Part shown: positions 1 to 8,288 of the stretch, one piece after another
Layout of the letters: each line of letters begins with the position of its first letter
Numbering within the stretch: the first letter of the stretch is position 1
Source of the DNA: UBA4416 sp963422675
Lineage (GTDB): Bacteria > Bacteroidota > Bacteroidia > B-17B0 > Aurantibacillaceae
Direction of reading: 5' to 3'
Length of the DNA: 64,000 nucleotides
Assembly: GCA_963422675.2 (NCBI GenBank)
Contig: CAXVYS010000009.1
Span: 124,001 to 188,000 of the forward strand
The notes under the pieces: model-generated
Seen by the model: the letters and a program-made list of their open reading frames with translations, nothing else
Databases searched by the model: none
What the model was told of the DNA's origin: nothing
Made by a program: the position numbers and the translations under genes

Positions 1-511
1 GGCGAAGGCTTTCGAAATAGCCATACAGTGCATGTTTGGCGGCAGAGTAGGTGGAACGTAAATAGAAACCAAATTTACCGGCAATACTGCTAATCACTAC
101 AATTTTACCGGATTTGTGTTTCAGCATATAGGGCAATACGGCTTTGGATAAATTAACGGCCGAAAAATAATTAATCTCAAATAAATTGCGTTCTGTTTCT
201 GCGGAGGTCTCTATGGCTTCCGCGCGCTGGCTTTGCCCGCCATTATTGATCAACAGATCGATAGTGCCAAATGTTTGAATGATGGTAGAGGCATAATCAG
301 CCGCTTTACGGGTATCAGACAAATCAAAAGGAAGAATTAAAAAATGATCTATGCTGAGGTTTGCTTGTTTGGCTACACGTTCTAATTCCTGTATTCTGCG
401 GGCAGATAAAATAATTTTGGCACCACGCTTCGCACATTCATATACAAGAGCCTCTCCAATGCCTGAGGAAGCACCCGTAATCCAGATAACTTTATTTTTC
501 AAGTCCTTCAT
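1..511 (-). CDS. SDR family short-chain oxidoreductase (C-terminus beyond window)
   Basis: A Rossmann-fold NAD(P)-dependent dehydrogenase whose 3' part runs off the left edge. The reverse-strand reading starts at ATG 509-511 with MKDLKNKVIWITGASSGIGEA, showing the SDR cofactor motif TGASSGIG near residues 12-19. It continues with LLINNGGQSQ (the NNAG-type motif) and VVISSIAGKFGF, then YSAAKHALYG, which is the catalytic YxxxK. The substrate cannot be told from sequence. It lies 152 bases downstream of the glycosyltransferase gene on the same strand, so it may be read separately. No broken residue is seen in the visible 170 codons. Confidence 0.9.
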   Translation of the reverse strand, partial: MKDLKNKVIWITGASSGIGEALVYECAKRGAKIILSARRIQELERVAKQANLSIDHFLILPFDLSDTRKAADYASTIIQTFGTIDLLINNGGQSQRAEAIETSAETERNLFEINYFSAVNLSKAVLPYMLKHKSGKIVVISSIAGKFGFYLRSTYSAAKHALYGYFESLR

Positions 512-663
512 TCTGTTTGTGTTTGTTGTTTAATGAGTAAAGTTCTTTTTAAATCTATTGTCATGCTGCTGCTCCGCGCCATGCTGTTTCAGTAACTCTC
601 TTGTAGTTGATTTTCTAAATTTGAAATTCTGAAACGTACCGATAGCTATCGATATCATAATAG

Positions 664-1671
664 CTAAACTTTTCTATCAATTAATTTAATCACATCGTTC
701 GTTTGTATTTCCCTGATGCAATGGCAGTTTCTTGTTTTCCTGCAATCATCACAATTTTTATCAAGCACTAAATAACCCGCCTGTTTGCCAATAGGTTTCC
801 ATCGCCCCGGATGGATAGGCCTCATAGGAGCAAATAAGCCAATAGCTTTTTTTCCTAAGGCAGAAGCGATGTGTAAAGGGCCTGTACTGGCAGCCACCAA
901 ACCATCGCAGGCATTGATAAATGCAATAAATTGTTGCAACGATAATTTCCCGGTAAGGTCCACTGCTTCCGGGTGTTGTGTTATCAGGTCTTTTAGCAAT
1001 TCGCCTTCTTGTGCTGTGCCACTTATAAAAACCGTATGAGTACTTTTATCCAGTTCCCTTATCAGTTTCGAGAAATTATCAAGTCCCCATTCGCGTGCAC
1101 TGCCTTTTGATTTTGGATGTAAAATAATATTGGTAGTGGATGATGGAATCAGGTCAGCATACTGTTTTTCCAGAACAGGTAGGTGTGTAAAGCCGTAAAA
1201 TGAAGCCAGTTCATCCAGGCTAAATTCTTTATGAATACCTAAAGGCTCCAACAACTTTGTATTGAGTTGGGCTTCGTGTTTGTCTGAATTTTTACGCGAC
1301 AGGCTTATTTTAATATTACAGGTAAACCAATGCCAAAGCCTGTTGGTAGTGCCAATGCGGTTTTTGATGCCGGCTTTTTTTGCTAAAATGGCAATCTCCT
1401 TTACAGGAAATACATGAATAATATGGGTGGCATTTAATTTTTTAAAGGCTGCTATCTTTTCTGATTCCGGTAGTTTTAAAATAGCATCGTAGCTGATAAA
1501 TTCGTCTACATGTTGCGATAAGCCAATCACCTCTTTTGTGTAATTTCTTCCTAAAAAAATAAGTGTGCTGCCTGGTATATACTGTTTAATAATTCCTGCC
1601 AAAGGCAATGTTAATACAACATCGCCAATACTATCGGTGCGGCTTATGATTATAACAGGATTAGTTTGCAA
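664..1671 (-). CDS. Glycosyltransferase family 9 (heptosyltransferase-like)
   Basis: A GT9 protein of 335 residues, the family that adds heptose (or related sugars) to the LPS inner core on the cytoplasmic face of the inner membrane. The N-terminus VIIISRTDSIGDVVLTLP holds the conserved Asp-x-x-Gly-Asp of the family. A mid-protein ILHPKSKGSAREW segment begins the C-terminal nucleotide-sugar domain, and LVAASTGPLHIASALGK is the classic donor-binding loop (STGPxH). The tail is cysteine-rich (CDDCRKTRNCHC), as in several Bacteroidota members. Its start overlaps the end of the upstream GT2 gene by 11 bases, so the two are probably translated together. The exact sugar is not known. Confidence 0.88.
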   Translation of the reverse strand: MQTNPVIIISRTDSIGDVVLTLPLAGIIKQYIPGSTLIFLGRNYTKEVIGLSQHVDEFISYDAILKLPESEKIAAFKKLNATHIIHVFPVKEIAILAKKAGIKNRIGTTNRLWHWFTCNIKISLSRKNSDKHEAQLNTKLLEPLGIHKEFSLDELASFYGFTHLPVLEKQYADLIPSSTTNIILHPKSKGSAREWGLDNFSKLIRELDKSTHTVFISGTAQEGELLKDLITQHPEAVDLTGKLSLQQFIAFINACDGLVAASTGPLHIASALGKKAIGLFAPMRPIHPGRWKPIGKQAGYLVLDKNCDDCRKTRNCHCIREIQTNDVIKLIDRKV

Positions 1672-2431
1672 GCGCTTTTTGTTTATAAAGGTCTCTTATT
1701 TTTTTATATTTTAAATAGGTAGCATAGGCTGAGATCTTAGAGATCTGATAGCCGGCTTTCCCATCCAAAAATCCTAAATGTAACAGGTAATGATCAATGA
1801 ATTTGGCAACCGGATTTGTCACTAATTTATAGAGCGGTGCTTTTTTTCCGGCTTCTACAAAGGCTTTAGAGGCAATATTAGTGAAGTATTCTACCTGCTT
1901 ATAATGATCCTGTTGTGTATAATAGCTATAATGTAAAATATCACCTTTTAAATGTGTGGTATTCTTATCTCCCTCCTTTAATTCGTACTTATCGTGTGGG
2001 TTAACACCTGTCCAGAAGCCTTTTCTACTGTCCCACAAACGTAATTTTGTATCAGGGTACCAGTTACAGTGTCTTACCCAATGTCCGCAATAGTTGGTTA
2101 AGCGGTTCATGTAATAGCCATCGTGTGTCCAGTTTTTCTTAACTTCTAAAATAGATTTTTTAAGAGTGTCGTCCAGTGCCTCATCTGCATCCAGTGATAA
2201 AATATAAGGATGGGTGGCATAGGTAATAGCTCTGTTCTTTTGTTGAATATGCCCGTCGAAGGCATGCTCATAAAACTTTACTCCAAACGATTCACAAATC
2301 TGTTTGGTATTATCCTTACTAAAAGAATCGAGCACCACAATTTCATCGGCAATATCCTTTACCGATTCTAAACAACGGGAAATATTCTTTTCCTCGTTGA
2401 AGGTGATAATAACTACTGAAATCTGTGGCAC
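1661..2431 (-). CDS. Glycosyltransferase family 2 (WaaE/KdtX-like)
   Basis: A 256-residue GT-A glycosyltransferase resembling LPS core beta-glycosyltransferases of the WaaE/KdtX type. It shows ISVVIITFNEEKNISRCLES at the N-terminus and SLDADEALD as the metal-binding DxD-like motif around residue 80. The start is GTG at 2429-2431: the same frame has a TAA four codons upstream and there is no ATG. A -7-like box (TAAATTTA) ends only four bases before that GTG, so the message may be leaderless. It is first in a two-gene unit with the GT9 gene, which fits envelope glycan assembly. Confidence 0.88.
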   Translation of the reverse strand: MPQISVVIITFNEEKNISRCLESVKDIADEIVVLDSFSKDNTKQICESFGVKFYEHAFDGHIQQKNRAITYATHPYILSLDADEALDDTLKKSILEVKKNWTHDGYYMNRLTNYCGHWVRHCNWYPDTKLRLWDSRKGFWTGVNPHDKYELKEGDKNTTHLKGDILHYSYYTQQDHYKQVEYFTNIASKAFVEAGKKAPLYKLVTNPVAKFIDHYLLHLGFLDGKAGYQISKISAYATYLKYKKIRDLYKQKALAN

Positions 2432-2435
2432 AGCG

Positions 2436-2482
2436 TAAATTTAAGATTTAGTTCGTTTGTTTAATAACAAATCTTAAATTTG
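2436..2482. promoter_or_regulatory. Mirrored divergent promoter with 13-bp inverted repeat
   Basis: The spacer between the divergent GT2 gene and the TMTC-like gene holds a perfect 13-bp inverted repeat: AAATTTAAGATTT at 2437-2449 and AAATCTTAAATTT at 2469-2481. The outer ends form a -7-like box on each strand: TAAATTTG at 2475-2482 (plus) and TAAATTTA at 2436-2443 (minus). Each box sits 4-6 bases before a GTG start codon. The inverted repeat could also be an operator. Transcription starts are inferred. Confidence 0.5.
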
Positions 2483-2488
2483 TTTGCA

Positions 2489-4324
2489 GTGAAACTAACC
2501 GCTCAAACCATACCATCCAAACCTCCAGTATTATACCTGCTGCTGCTAAGCATGCTGGTGGCTCTGGTATATTTTAAGCTATTTTCGGCAGGGTTTATCA
2601 GCTGGGATGACGGAGATGTTTTATTAAATAATAAGGACGTACATCAGTTTAACATCGGGGCATTTTTCACGAAATATTATGTTGGAAATTACGCTCCCTT
2701 AACGATGATCGGTTTTGCTATCGATTGGATGATCTTCCATGGCAAAGCGGTTGGACACCATGCCATTAGTATTGTTTTCCATGTGGTGAATGGATTGCTT
2801 GTGTATTACCTCTCACATCTGTTATTGAAAGACAAACTAAAAGCGATTGTTTGTACAGCTATTTTTTGTTTCCATCCTTTACAGGTAGAAACAGTAGCCT
2901 GGGTTTCCGCTAAAAACAATTTATTATACAGCCAGTTCTTTTTACTGGGGTTGATTTGTTATGCAAAGTATTTAACCCAGGACCTGAAAAAATATTACAG
3001 TTACACCTTAGTGTTTTTTATCCTATCGGTACTGTGTAAACCTTCGGCTATTTGCTTCCCACTGTGTTTGCCTTTATTGGATTATGTACTGAAAGAAAAA
3101 ACAACCCTTAAAGTATTCATCCTTAATAAAATTCCTTTTCTCATCATCGCTTTAATTTTAGGGATAGCTACCATTTACACACGTACAGAAGATAAATTTA
3201 TAAATGAAAATCATGCTTTTGCATTTCATGAACGTGTAGGTTATGCCGGTTATGCGATACTACAGTACATCTATCATTTTTTTATACCGGTTAACTTGTC
3301 GGTGATTTATCCTTATCCGCAAAATAAAGGCTTAAGCCTTATAACAGGGTATATAGTACTTGCGGTATGTCTGTTTGCGTGTTATAAATTATACAGGTCG
3401 CGCAGGAAATTACTGTTATTTGGTGTACTATTTTTTGTGGCGAATTTAGTATTGGTTTTACAGTTCCTGCCATTTGGGGAAGTACTCACCGCCGACCGTT
3501 ATATGTATTTGCCTATTCTTGGCTTATCCTGGGCCATCGTGAGTGCTATTTCCGTTAAAGAAAAACAGTTAACGTTTATTTCCCTGGCAATCGTCATTGT
3601 GTTTGGAACCCTTACGTTTTTCAGAGCGAGCGTGTGGCAAAATAGTATTTCATTGTACAGTGATATCATTAAAAAATACCCTCATTCGTTTGTGGCGTTA
3701 AATAGTTTAGGTGCCGAACATATGCTCAACAAAAATTATGATCTGTCGTTACGCTATTTGAATTCGGCCATTCTTGAAAACACCAGTTACTACAAAGGCT
3801 ATTATAACCGAGGTTTATTGTATGCGCAAACCAACAGAATGAATGATGCCCTGGCAGATTTCACCAAAGCGATTGAGCTGAATAAATACCCGAAAGCATA
3901 CGTGGGAAGAGCAAATGTGTATTATCTGTTAAACGATTATTCCAGGGCTATGGCAGATGCCAATGAGGTATTAAAAACCGATCCTAAAAACTCTAAAGCA
4001 AACTTTACGCTTGCCAATTGTTATGATGATAAAAATGATTTGAACAACGCGATGTATTTTTACAATACTGCTATCTCTTCCAATACAAATGATGCTTCCT
4101 ATTATCTGAGAAGAGCTATTGTACATGGTAAAATGAAGCAGTTAAATTCCAGCCTCGATGATTTGAACACTGCTACAACGCTTAACCCATCCTATGCAGA
4201 AGCCTATTACTGGAAAGGTGTAGTGAAAGTAAACTTAAAACAAAATCCTTGTGAGGACTTTAAAAGAGCGGTAGACCTGGGGTTTAATGCAGCAGGGGCT
4301 TCTTTAAACACGTATTGCCGTTAA
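2489..4324 (+). CDS. TMTC-like polytopic membrane protein with C-terminal TPR repeats
   Basis: About 611 residues. The first 390 or so are strongly hydrophobic, with roughly ten membrane segments. Early on there is a short loop with SWDDGDVLLNN, reminiscent of the acidic first loop of GT-C and PMT/TMTC O-mannosyltransferases. From about residue 400 to the end there are five or six TPR units (for example YYKGYYNRGLLYAQTNRMND and AEAYYWKGVVKV). The combination resembles eukaryotic TMTC proteins and bacterial relatives. A role in glycosylating exported proteins is plausible but not shown. Start: GTG at 2489 is chosen because it follows the -7 box; a TTG three codons upstream is the alternative. 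Confidence 0.75.
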   Translation: MKLTAQTIPSKPPVLYLLLLSMLVALVYFKLFSAGFISWDDGDVLLNNKDVHQFNIGAFFTKYYVGNYAPLTMIGFAIDWMIFHGKAVGHHAISIVFHVVNGLLVYYLSHLLLKDKLKAIVCTAIFCFHPLQVETVAWVSAKNNLLYSQFFLLGLICYAKYLTQDLKKYYSYTLVFFILSVLCKPSAICFPLCLPLLDYVLKEKTTLKVFILNKIPFLIIALILGIATIYTRTEDKFINENHAFAFHERVGYAGYAILQYIYHFFIPVNLSVIYPYPQNKGLSLITGYIVLAVCLFACYKLYRSRRKLLLFGVLFFVANLVLVLQFLPFGEVLTADRYMYLPILGLSWAIVSAISVKEKQLTFISLAIVIVFGTLTFFRASVWQNSISLYSDIIKKYPHSFVALNSLGAEHMLNKNYDLSLRYLNSAILENTSYYKGYYNRGLLYAQTNRMNDALADFTKAIELNKYPKAYVGRANVYYLLNDYSRAMADANEVLKTDPKNSKANFTLANCYDDKNDLNNAMYFYNTAISSNTNDASYYLRRAIVHGKMKQLNSSLDDLNTATTLNPSYAEAYYWKGVVKVNLKQNPCEDFKRAVDLGFNAAGASLNTYCR

Positions 4325-4360
4325 TTTATTTTTCGTTTTGTTATAACTCAGAAGTATATC

Positions 4361-5440
4361 ATGACCTTAACCGAGATAGCTACACTCCGTGTTACACAAC
4401 AACAACTAACTACTCCCGCTTTTAAGCAGGCAAACGAATTAGTGAGTTGGTTTGGTGCAGTTCAGGCCCAGGAATATGCCCTGTCGAAATGGGCATTAGG
4501 ATTACGTTTGCCACATGTAATAGATACAGACATTGAACAGCAATTTATAAAAGGAGACATTTTACGAACCCATGTCCTCAGGCCTACGTGGCATTTTGTA
4601 GCAGCGGAAGATATTCATTGGATGATACAGTTAACGGCACCGCGTGTAACCGCTATTAATGCTTATATGTACAGAAAGCTTGAGCTGGATGCCAACTTGT
4701 TTAAACGCTGCAATGATATTCTTTACAAAGCCCTGGAAGGAAATAAACAGCTTACCAGAACGGTTCTTAACGAAGAGTTTAAAAAGAAAAAAATTAATGC
4801 TGATGGAATTCGCTTGGCGTGTATCATGATGCAGGCGGAGCTGGAAGCCATTATTTGTAGTGGGGCAAAGGAAGGCAAGCAGTTCACCTATGCGTTGCTT
4901 GATGAAAGAGTTCAGGTGCATGCTCCCAAAAATAACGAAGAAGCCCTGACCGAACTGACAAAAAAATATTTCAAAAGCAGGGGGCCGGCAACTGTTAAGG
5001 ATTTTTCAACCTGGTCGGGCTTAACATTAACCGACTGTAAGAAAGGCATTCGTTTCATAGAAAAGAATTTGATGACGGAAACCATACAGGAAGAAACCTA
5101 TTATTTTTTTTCGGAGTCTGCTGCAACTATTGTGGAATCAAAGGGGATGCATTTACTTCCCATTTACGATGAAATGATTATGGGCTATAAAAACAGGGAT
5201 CCTATCCTGAATTTTAGCACCGGAATCCATCCTGCTCCTTCATTGACTTTTGATAATACCATCCTATCCGATAGCCAAATCATCGGCACCTGGCGTCGTA
5301 CGCTTAATAAAAGTTCTATTGATCTGGAATACAAATTTTTTACGCCGCCAACTAAAAAGCAATTTCTGGAATTTGAGAAAGCCATTAACCGCTTCGAAAA
5401 ATTTATGGGATTAAACGTTAATTATTTAAGACGGAGTTGA
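4361..5440 (+). CDS. AlkZ-like winged-helix DNA glycosylase family protein (HTH_42)
   Basis: A 359-residue protein of the HTH_42 family, which includes AlkZ and E. coli YcaQ, DNA glycosylases acting on bulky or crosslinked bases. The region LVSWFGAVQAQEYALSKWA near residue 30 carries the Gln-x-Gln signature (Q35-A-Q37) that supplies catalytic residues in characterised members. Further matches are LRTHVLRPTWHFVAAEDI (about 68-85) and the C-terminal part with HLLPIYDEMIMGYKNRD and GTWRRTL. It looks full length. It is 36 bases after the TMTC-like gene but shows no functional link to it. Glycosylase activity is inferred from family membership. Confidence 0.85.
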   Translation: MTLTEIATLRVTQQQLTTPAFKQANELVSWFGAVQAQEYALSKWALGLRLPHVIDTDIEQQFIKGDILRTHVLRPTWHFVAAEDIHWMIQLTAPRVTAINAYMYRKLELDANLFKRCNDILYKALEGNKQLTRTVLNEEFKKKKINADGIRLACIMMQAELEAIICSGAKEGKQFTYALLDERVQVHAPKNNEEALTELTKKYFKSRGPATVKDFSTWSGLTLTDCKKGIRFIEKNLMTETIQEETYYFFSESAATIVESKGMHLLPIYDEMIMGYKNRDPILNFSTGIHPAPSLTFDNTILSDSQIIGTWRRTLNKSSIDLEYKFFTPPTKKQFLEFEKAINRFEKFMGLNVNYLRRS

Positions 5441-5479
5441 TTTATAAAAGAAGAACATTTTTTCCATTTTAAACTTTCT

Positions 5480-5487
5480 TATCTTTA
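5480..5487 (+). promoter_or_regulatory. Candidate -7 box (TATCTTTA)
   Basis: TATCTTTA matches seven of eight positions of the Bacteroidota -7 consensus TAnnTTTG and lies 33 bases before the start of the serine hydrolase gene, in an 80-base spacer. I see no clear TTG -33 element at the expected distance, so this is tentative. Confidence 0.35.
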
Positions 5488-5520
5488 AGTAGTCCAACCC
5501 GCACACTATTTATAGAGCCT

Positions 5521-6834
5521 ATGAAACAGAAATTTATTTTATTTTGTATAACGATCCTCTTAAGCTTTGCCGGTAGAAGCCAGAACCTTTATTTTCCGCC
5601 TTTAACAGGGAACGTATGGGATTCCATTCTACCCTCTACCGTTGGGTATTGTCAGCCGCGGATTGATTCTCTCTATAACTATTTACAGGCAAAAAACACA
5701 AAATCATTTATTATTTTAAAAGATGGCAAACGTGTTTTGGAAAAATATTTCGGAACCTATACCCGTGATTCAATTTTCTATTGGGCATCGGCCAGCAAAA
5801 GTCTGGCAAGTTTTATCACCGGGGTTGCTCAGGAAAAAGGATTTATCAATATCAACAATAAAGTATCACAATACCTTGGAACGGGTTGGACGAATGCAAC
5901 AACGGTTAAAGAAGATATGATCCTGGTGAAAAATCTATTGCAAATGACCAGCGGTTTGGATGATGTACCGCCTTTACCTTGTAATAATGAGGATACTACT
6001 AAAACCTGCCTGTTATATAAAGCCGATGCTTCCACCCGTTGGGCTTACCATACGGGTGCTTACAGAAAAGTACAGGATGTTGTAAGCAATGCTGTTGGAC
6101 AAAATTATAATACCATTACAACTAACTGGATCAAAACAAAAACAGGAATGAGTGGGCTGTGGTCGCAACAGGTATATTACAGCAAAGCCAGGGATATGGC
6201 CCGTTTTGGCTTATTAAATTTAAATAAAGGTATTTGGAATACGGATACCTTAATGAAAGATGCATCTTATTTTACAGCAATGACCACTACTTCCCAAAGT
6301 TTAAATGTATCCTATGGTTATTTATGGTGGCTGAATGGTAAAGCAAGTTTTATGACACCCCAATCTCAGTTTGTATTTCCAGGGACGTTAATGTCGAATG
6401 CTCCTACCGATATGTTTTGTGCTTTAGGGAAAAATGATCAGAAAATTTATGTTGTCCCCAGTCAGAATTTAGTGATTGTGAGGCAGGGAAATACGGCAGG
6501 TGGCTTTAGTTTAGCGGCTTCGGCGTTTGATAATGTGTTATGGGATTATATCAATAAGTTGAGCTGTGTTACAGGTATTAATGAGAGTAGTACAGGATCT
6601 TCTAACCTGATGTATCCTAATCCGGTAAACGATGTATTGACGATTGAAAATACCACCTATTTAACGGGGATAACGGTTCGGAATGTAGTGGGGGATGTTG
6701 TGTATAGCCTTAAAAACACTACTGCTCAACCTAATATAATAATAGATGTTTCTTTTTTACCCAAAGGAATTTATTTTATTGAGTTGGAAAACGCGTCTAA
6801 AAATAATAGCATTAAGAAAGTGATCAAAAATTAA
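5521..6834 (+). CDS. Secreted serine hydrolase (beta-lactamase/PBP-like) with T9SS tail
   Basis: A 437-residue exported protein. Residues 1-20 form a signal peptide ending near GRSQN. The class C beta-lactamase/penicillin-binding-like domain shows a Ser-x-x-Lys catalytic tetrad (S90-A-S-K93). It later has GYLWWLNGK and a MFCALGKNDQKIYVVPSQNLVIV segment typical of family S12 esterases and peptidases. The last 80 residues are a T9SS type A sorting domain: YPNPVNDVLTI, then KGIYFIEL, ending in basic KKVIKN. The product is therefore expected at the cell surface or outside. The second triad motif is not canonical (YHTG region), so the substrate remains open. Confidence 0.87.
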   Translation: MKQKFILFCITILLSFAGRSQNLYFPPLTGNVWDSILPSTVGYCQPRIDSLYNYLQAKNTKSFIILKDGKRVLEKYFGTYTRDSIFYWASASKSLASFITGVAQEKGFININNKVSQYLGTGWTNATTVKEDMILVKNLLQMTSGLDDVPPLPCNNEDTTKTCLLYKADASTRWAYHTGAYRKVQDVVSNAVGQNYNTITTNWIKTKTGMSGLWSQQVYYSKARDMARFGLLNLNKGIWNTDTLMKDASYFTAMTTTSQSLNVSYGYLWWLNGKASFMTPQSQFVFPGTLMSNAPTDMFCALGKNDQKIYVVPSQNLVIVRQGNTAGGFSLAASAFDNVLWDYINKLSCVTGINESSTGSSNLMYPNPVNDVLTIENTTYLTGITVRNVVGDVVYSLKNTTAQPNIIIDVSFLPKGIYFIELENASKNNSIKKVIKN

Positions 6835-6903
6835 ATTTGATTAATTTTAAGGCCACAATCCATTTATGGCATGCTGTTTGGATTTGTTAAAAAAAGAACA
6901 AAG

Positions 6904-7590
6904 ATGAAAACATTATACCTATTTTTTATACTGGCTTTTGTAAACGCCTTACCTGCTCAAAACCTTGGACAGATTGCTATTCACAATTCAAATAGTTCGA
7001 ACCCTGATTTTATTGTTTCGTTAAACGGAGTAAGGCAAAACAATCAGTATTCTCCAACAACCCGTTTTGATTTTTTAGATGAATATAATTACCATGTAAA
7101 AATTTTATTGTCAGGTTCTTCTTCTGCGTTGAGTTTTAATATTGCAAATACACCTAATTATTTATCGGTGTATGTATTAAATAAAGACGTTTACGGAAAC
7201 TATGCCTTGATACTGGAAAGTAAAACGCTGATTGGTAATCAGCCTCCGCCGTTAACTAATACGGTTATTGTTGTGCCTCCAACTTCTGTCAATCAATCCA
7301 ATATGATTAACCAGGAAGAGTACCAAAGTATTTGTCAAACGATTAAAAACGAAAGTTTCGAATCGTCAAAACTGGAAATGGCTAAAACTATTTTTGGAAC
7401 GCGGGAAGCATCGTCTGTGCAGGTGTTGGGTGTGATGAAACTGTTCTCCACAGAAAGTACTAAACTGGAATTTGCAAAATTCGCCTATTATAAAACTTAC
7501 GATAGAAAAAATTACTATAAAGTATACGAAGCATTTAATTTTAGCAGTTCTAAAAAAGAACTATCGATTTATATTAAAGCCAATCCGTAA
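6904..7590 (+). CDS. Secreted DUF4476 domain protein
   Basis: Starting at ATG 6904 gives 228 residues with a clean signal peptide (MKTLYLFFILAF ... LPAQ); an earlier start at 6871 would put eleven odd residues in front. The middle part is beta-rich and unrecognised. The C-terminal 95 residues match DUF4476, a helical Bacteroidota domain with repeated units such as FESSKLEMAKTIF and ESTKLEFAKFAYYKTYD. Such proteins are thought to be periplasmic or surface-exposed, with unknown function. It follows the serine hydrolase by 69 bases on the same strand. Confidence 0.75.
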   Translation: MKTLYLFFILAFVNALPAQNLGQIAIHNSNSSNPDFIVSLNGVRQNNQYSPTTRFDFLDEYNYHVKILLSGSSSALSFNIANTPNYLSVYVLNKDVYGNYALILESKTLIGNQPPPLTNTVIVVPPTSVNQSNMINQEEYQSICQTIKNESFESSKLEMAKTIFGTREASSVQVLGVMKLFSTESTKLEFAKFAYYKTYDRKNYYKVYEAFNFSSSKKELSIYIKANP

Positions 7591-7668
7591 GTGGATATTA
7601 CCTTTCACGTCATTTGGCGGTTAAGCCCTAAGAATAGTTAATAGGCGTTTCATGGAAATGATAGATCA

Positions 7669-8286
7669 TTAATCTACAGTTATCATAGCAGGTGCTACAA
7701 TAAATTTCTCAATTAAGCGCTCCACTTTTGCAGAATATTCGGTTGTAAATACCAGATGCTGGCATTTTGGTAAACTCAATGCTAAGCGATCTATCTGGCC
7801 CTGGTTAGAGTTTTTGATCATCATTTCGGCATCGTCGATCGCGAATAATTTTACTTTATTAATATTTAGATTTTTCTTAAAATATAATTCCAAAATACGA
7901 ACAGGAGTGCCTATAACGACATCGGCACCAAAATAAATGGTTTCAGCCTGTTTGTCAATTTTTTCTCCTTCGTGAGCGGCGTGTACTCTTAAATTGGTAT
8001 GTTTTGCCAAAACAGAAAACTGTTCTTTCATGGCTATGGCATCTTCTTTATTGGCAACGATGATCAATGCTCTTGCCGCATCTTCGTAAGCAGATTGCAG
8101 TTTTTGAATCGTACTGATGACGATAGTTGTACTTTTTCCGGTATTTTTTGGAGCTTCTACAATAATATCAATCCCACTGCTTATCTTACGAAGACAAGTG
8201 GTTTGTAATTCTAAAGGCTCTTCAAATTTATGTTCTAATAAAGATTGAGCGAGTTGCTTGTGTAATTTTTCGGTAAATACATTCAT
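7669..8286 (-). CDS. Single-domain degenerate DEAD-box-like ATPase
   Basis: Only 205 residues, corresponding to the first RecA-like domain of a DEAD-box RNA helicase; the second RecA domain, with the arginine fingers, is absent. Recognisable but altered motifs: a Q-motif-like EEPLELQTTC (22-31), Walker A APKNTGKST (45-53), VVIGTPVRILEL in place of the TPGR motif, IDDAEMM in place of DEAD (near residue 152), and VFTTEYS in place of SAT. Coding is clean from ATG to stop, and the next gene (mltG) is two bases upstream, so this is probably a functional product rather than debris. A true helicase activity is unlikely. Confidence 0.78.
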   Translation of the reverse strand: MNVFTEKLHKQLAQSLLEHKFEEPLELQTTCLRKISSGIDIIVEAPKNTGKSTTIVISTIQKLQSAYEDAARALIIVANKEDAIAMKEQFSVLAKHTNLRVHAAHEGEKIDKQAETIYFGADVVIGTPVRILELYFKKNLNINKVKLFAIDDAEMMIKNSNQGQIDRLALSLPKCQHLVFTTEYSAKVERLIEKFIVAPAMITVD

Positions 8287-8288
8287 GG

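Noticed and set aside
640..651. Palindrome CGATAGCTATCG between the SDR and GT9 genes
   Set aside because: Only one copy was found in the window and no gene start is close, so there is not enough to call it a regulatory site.
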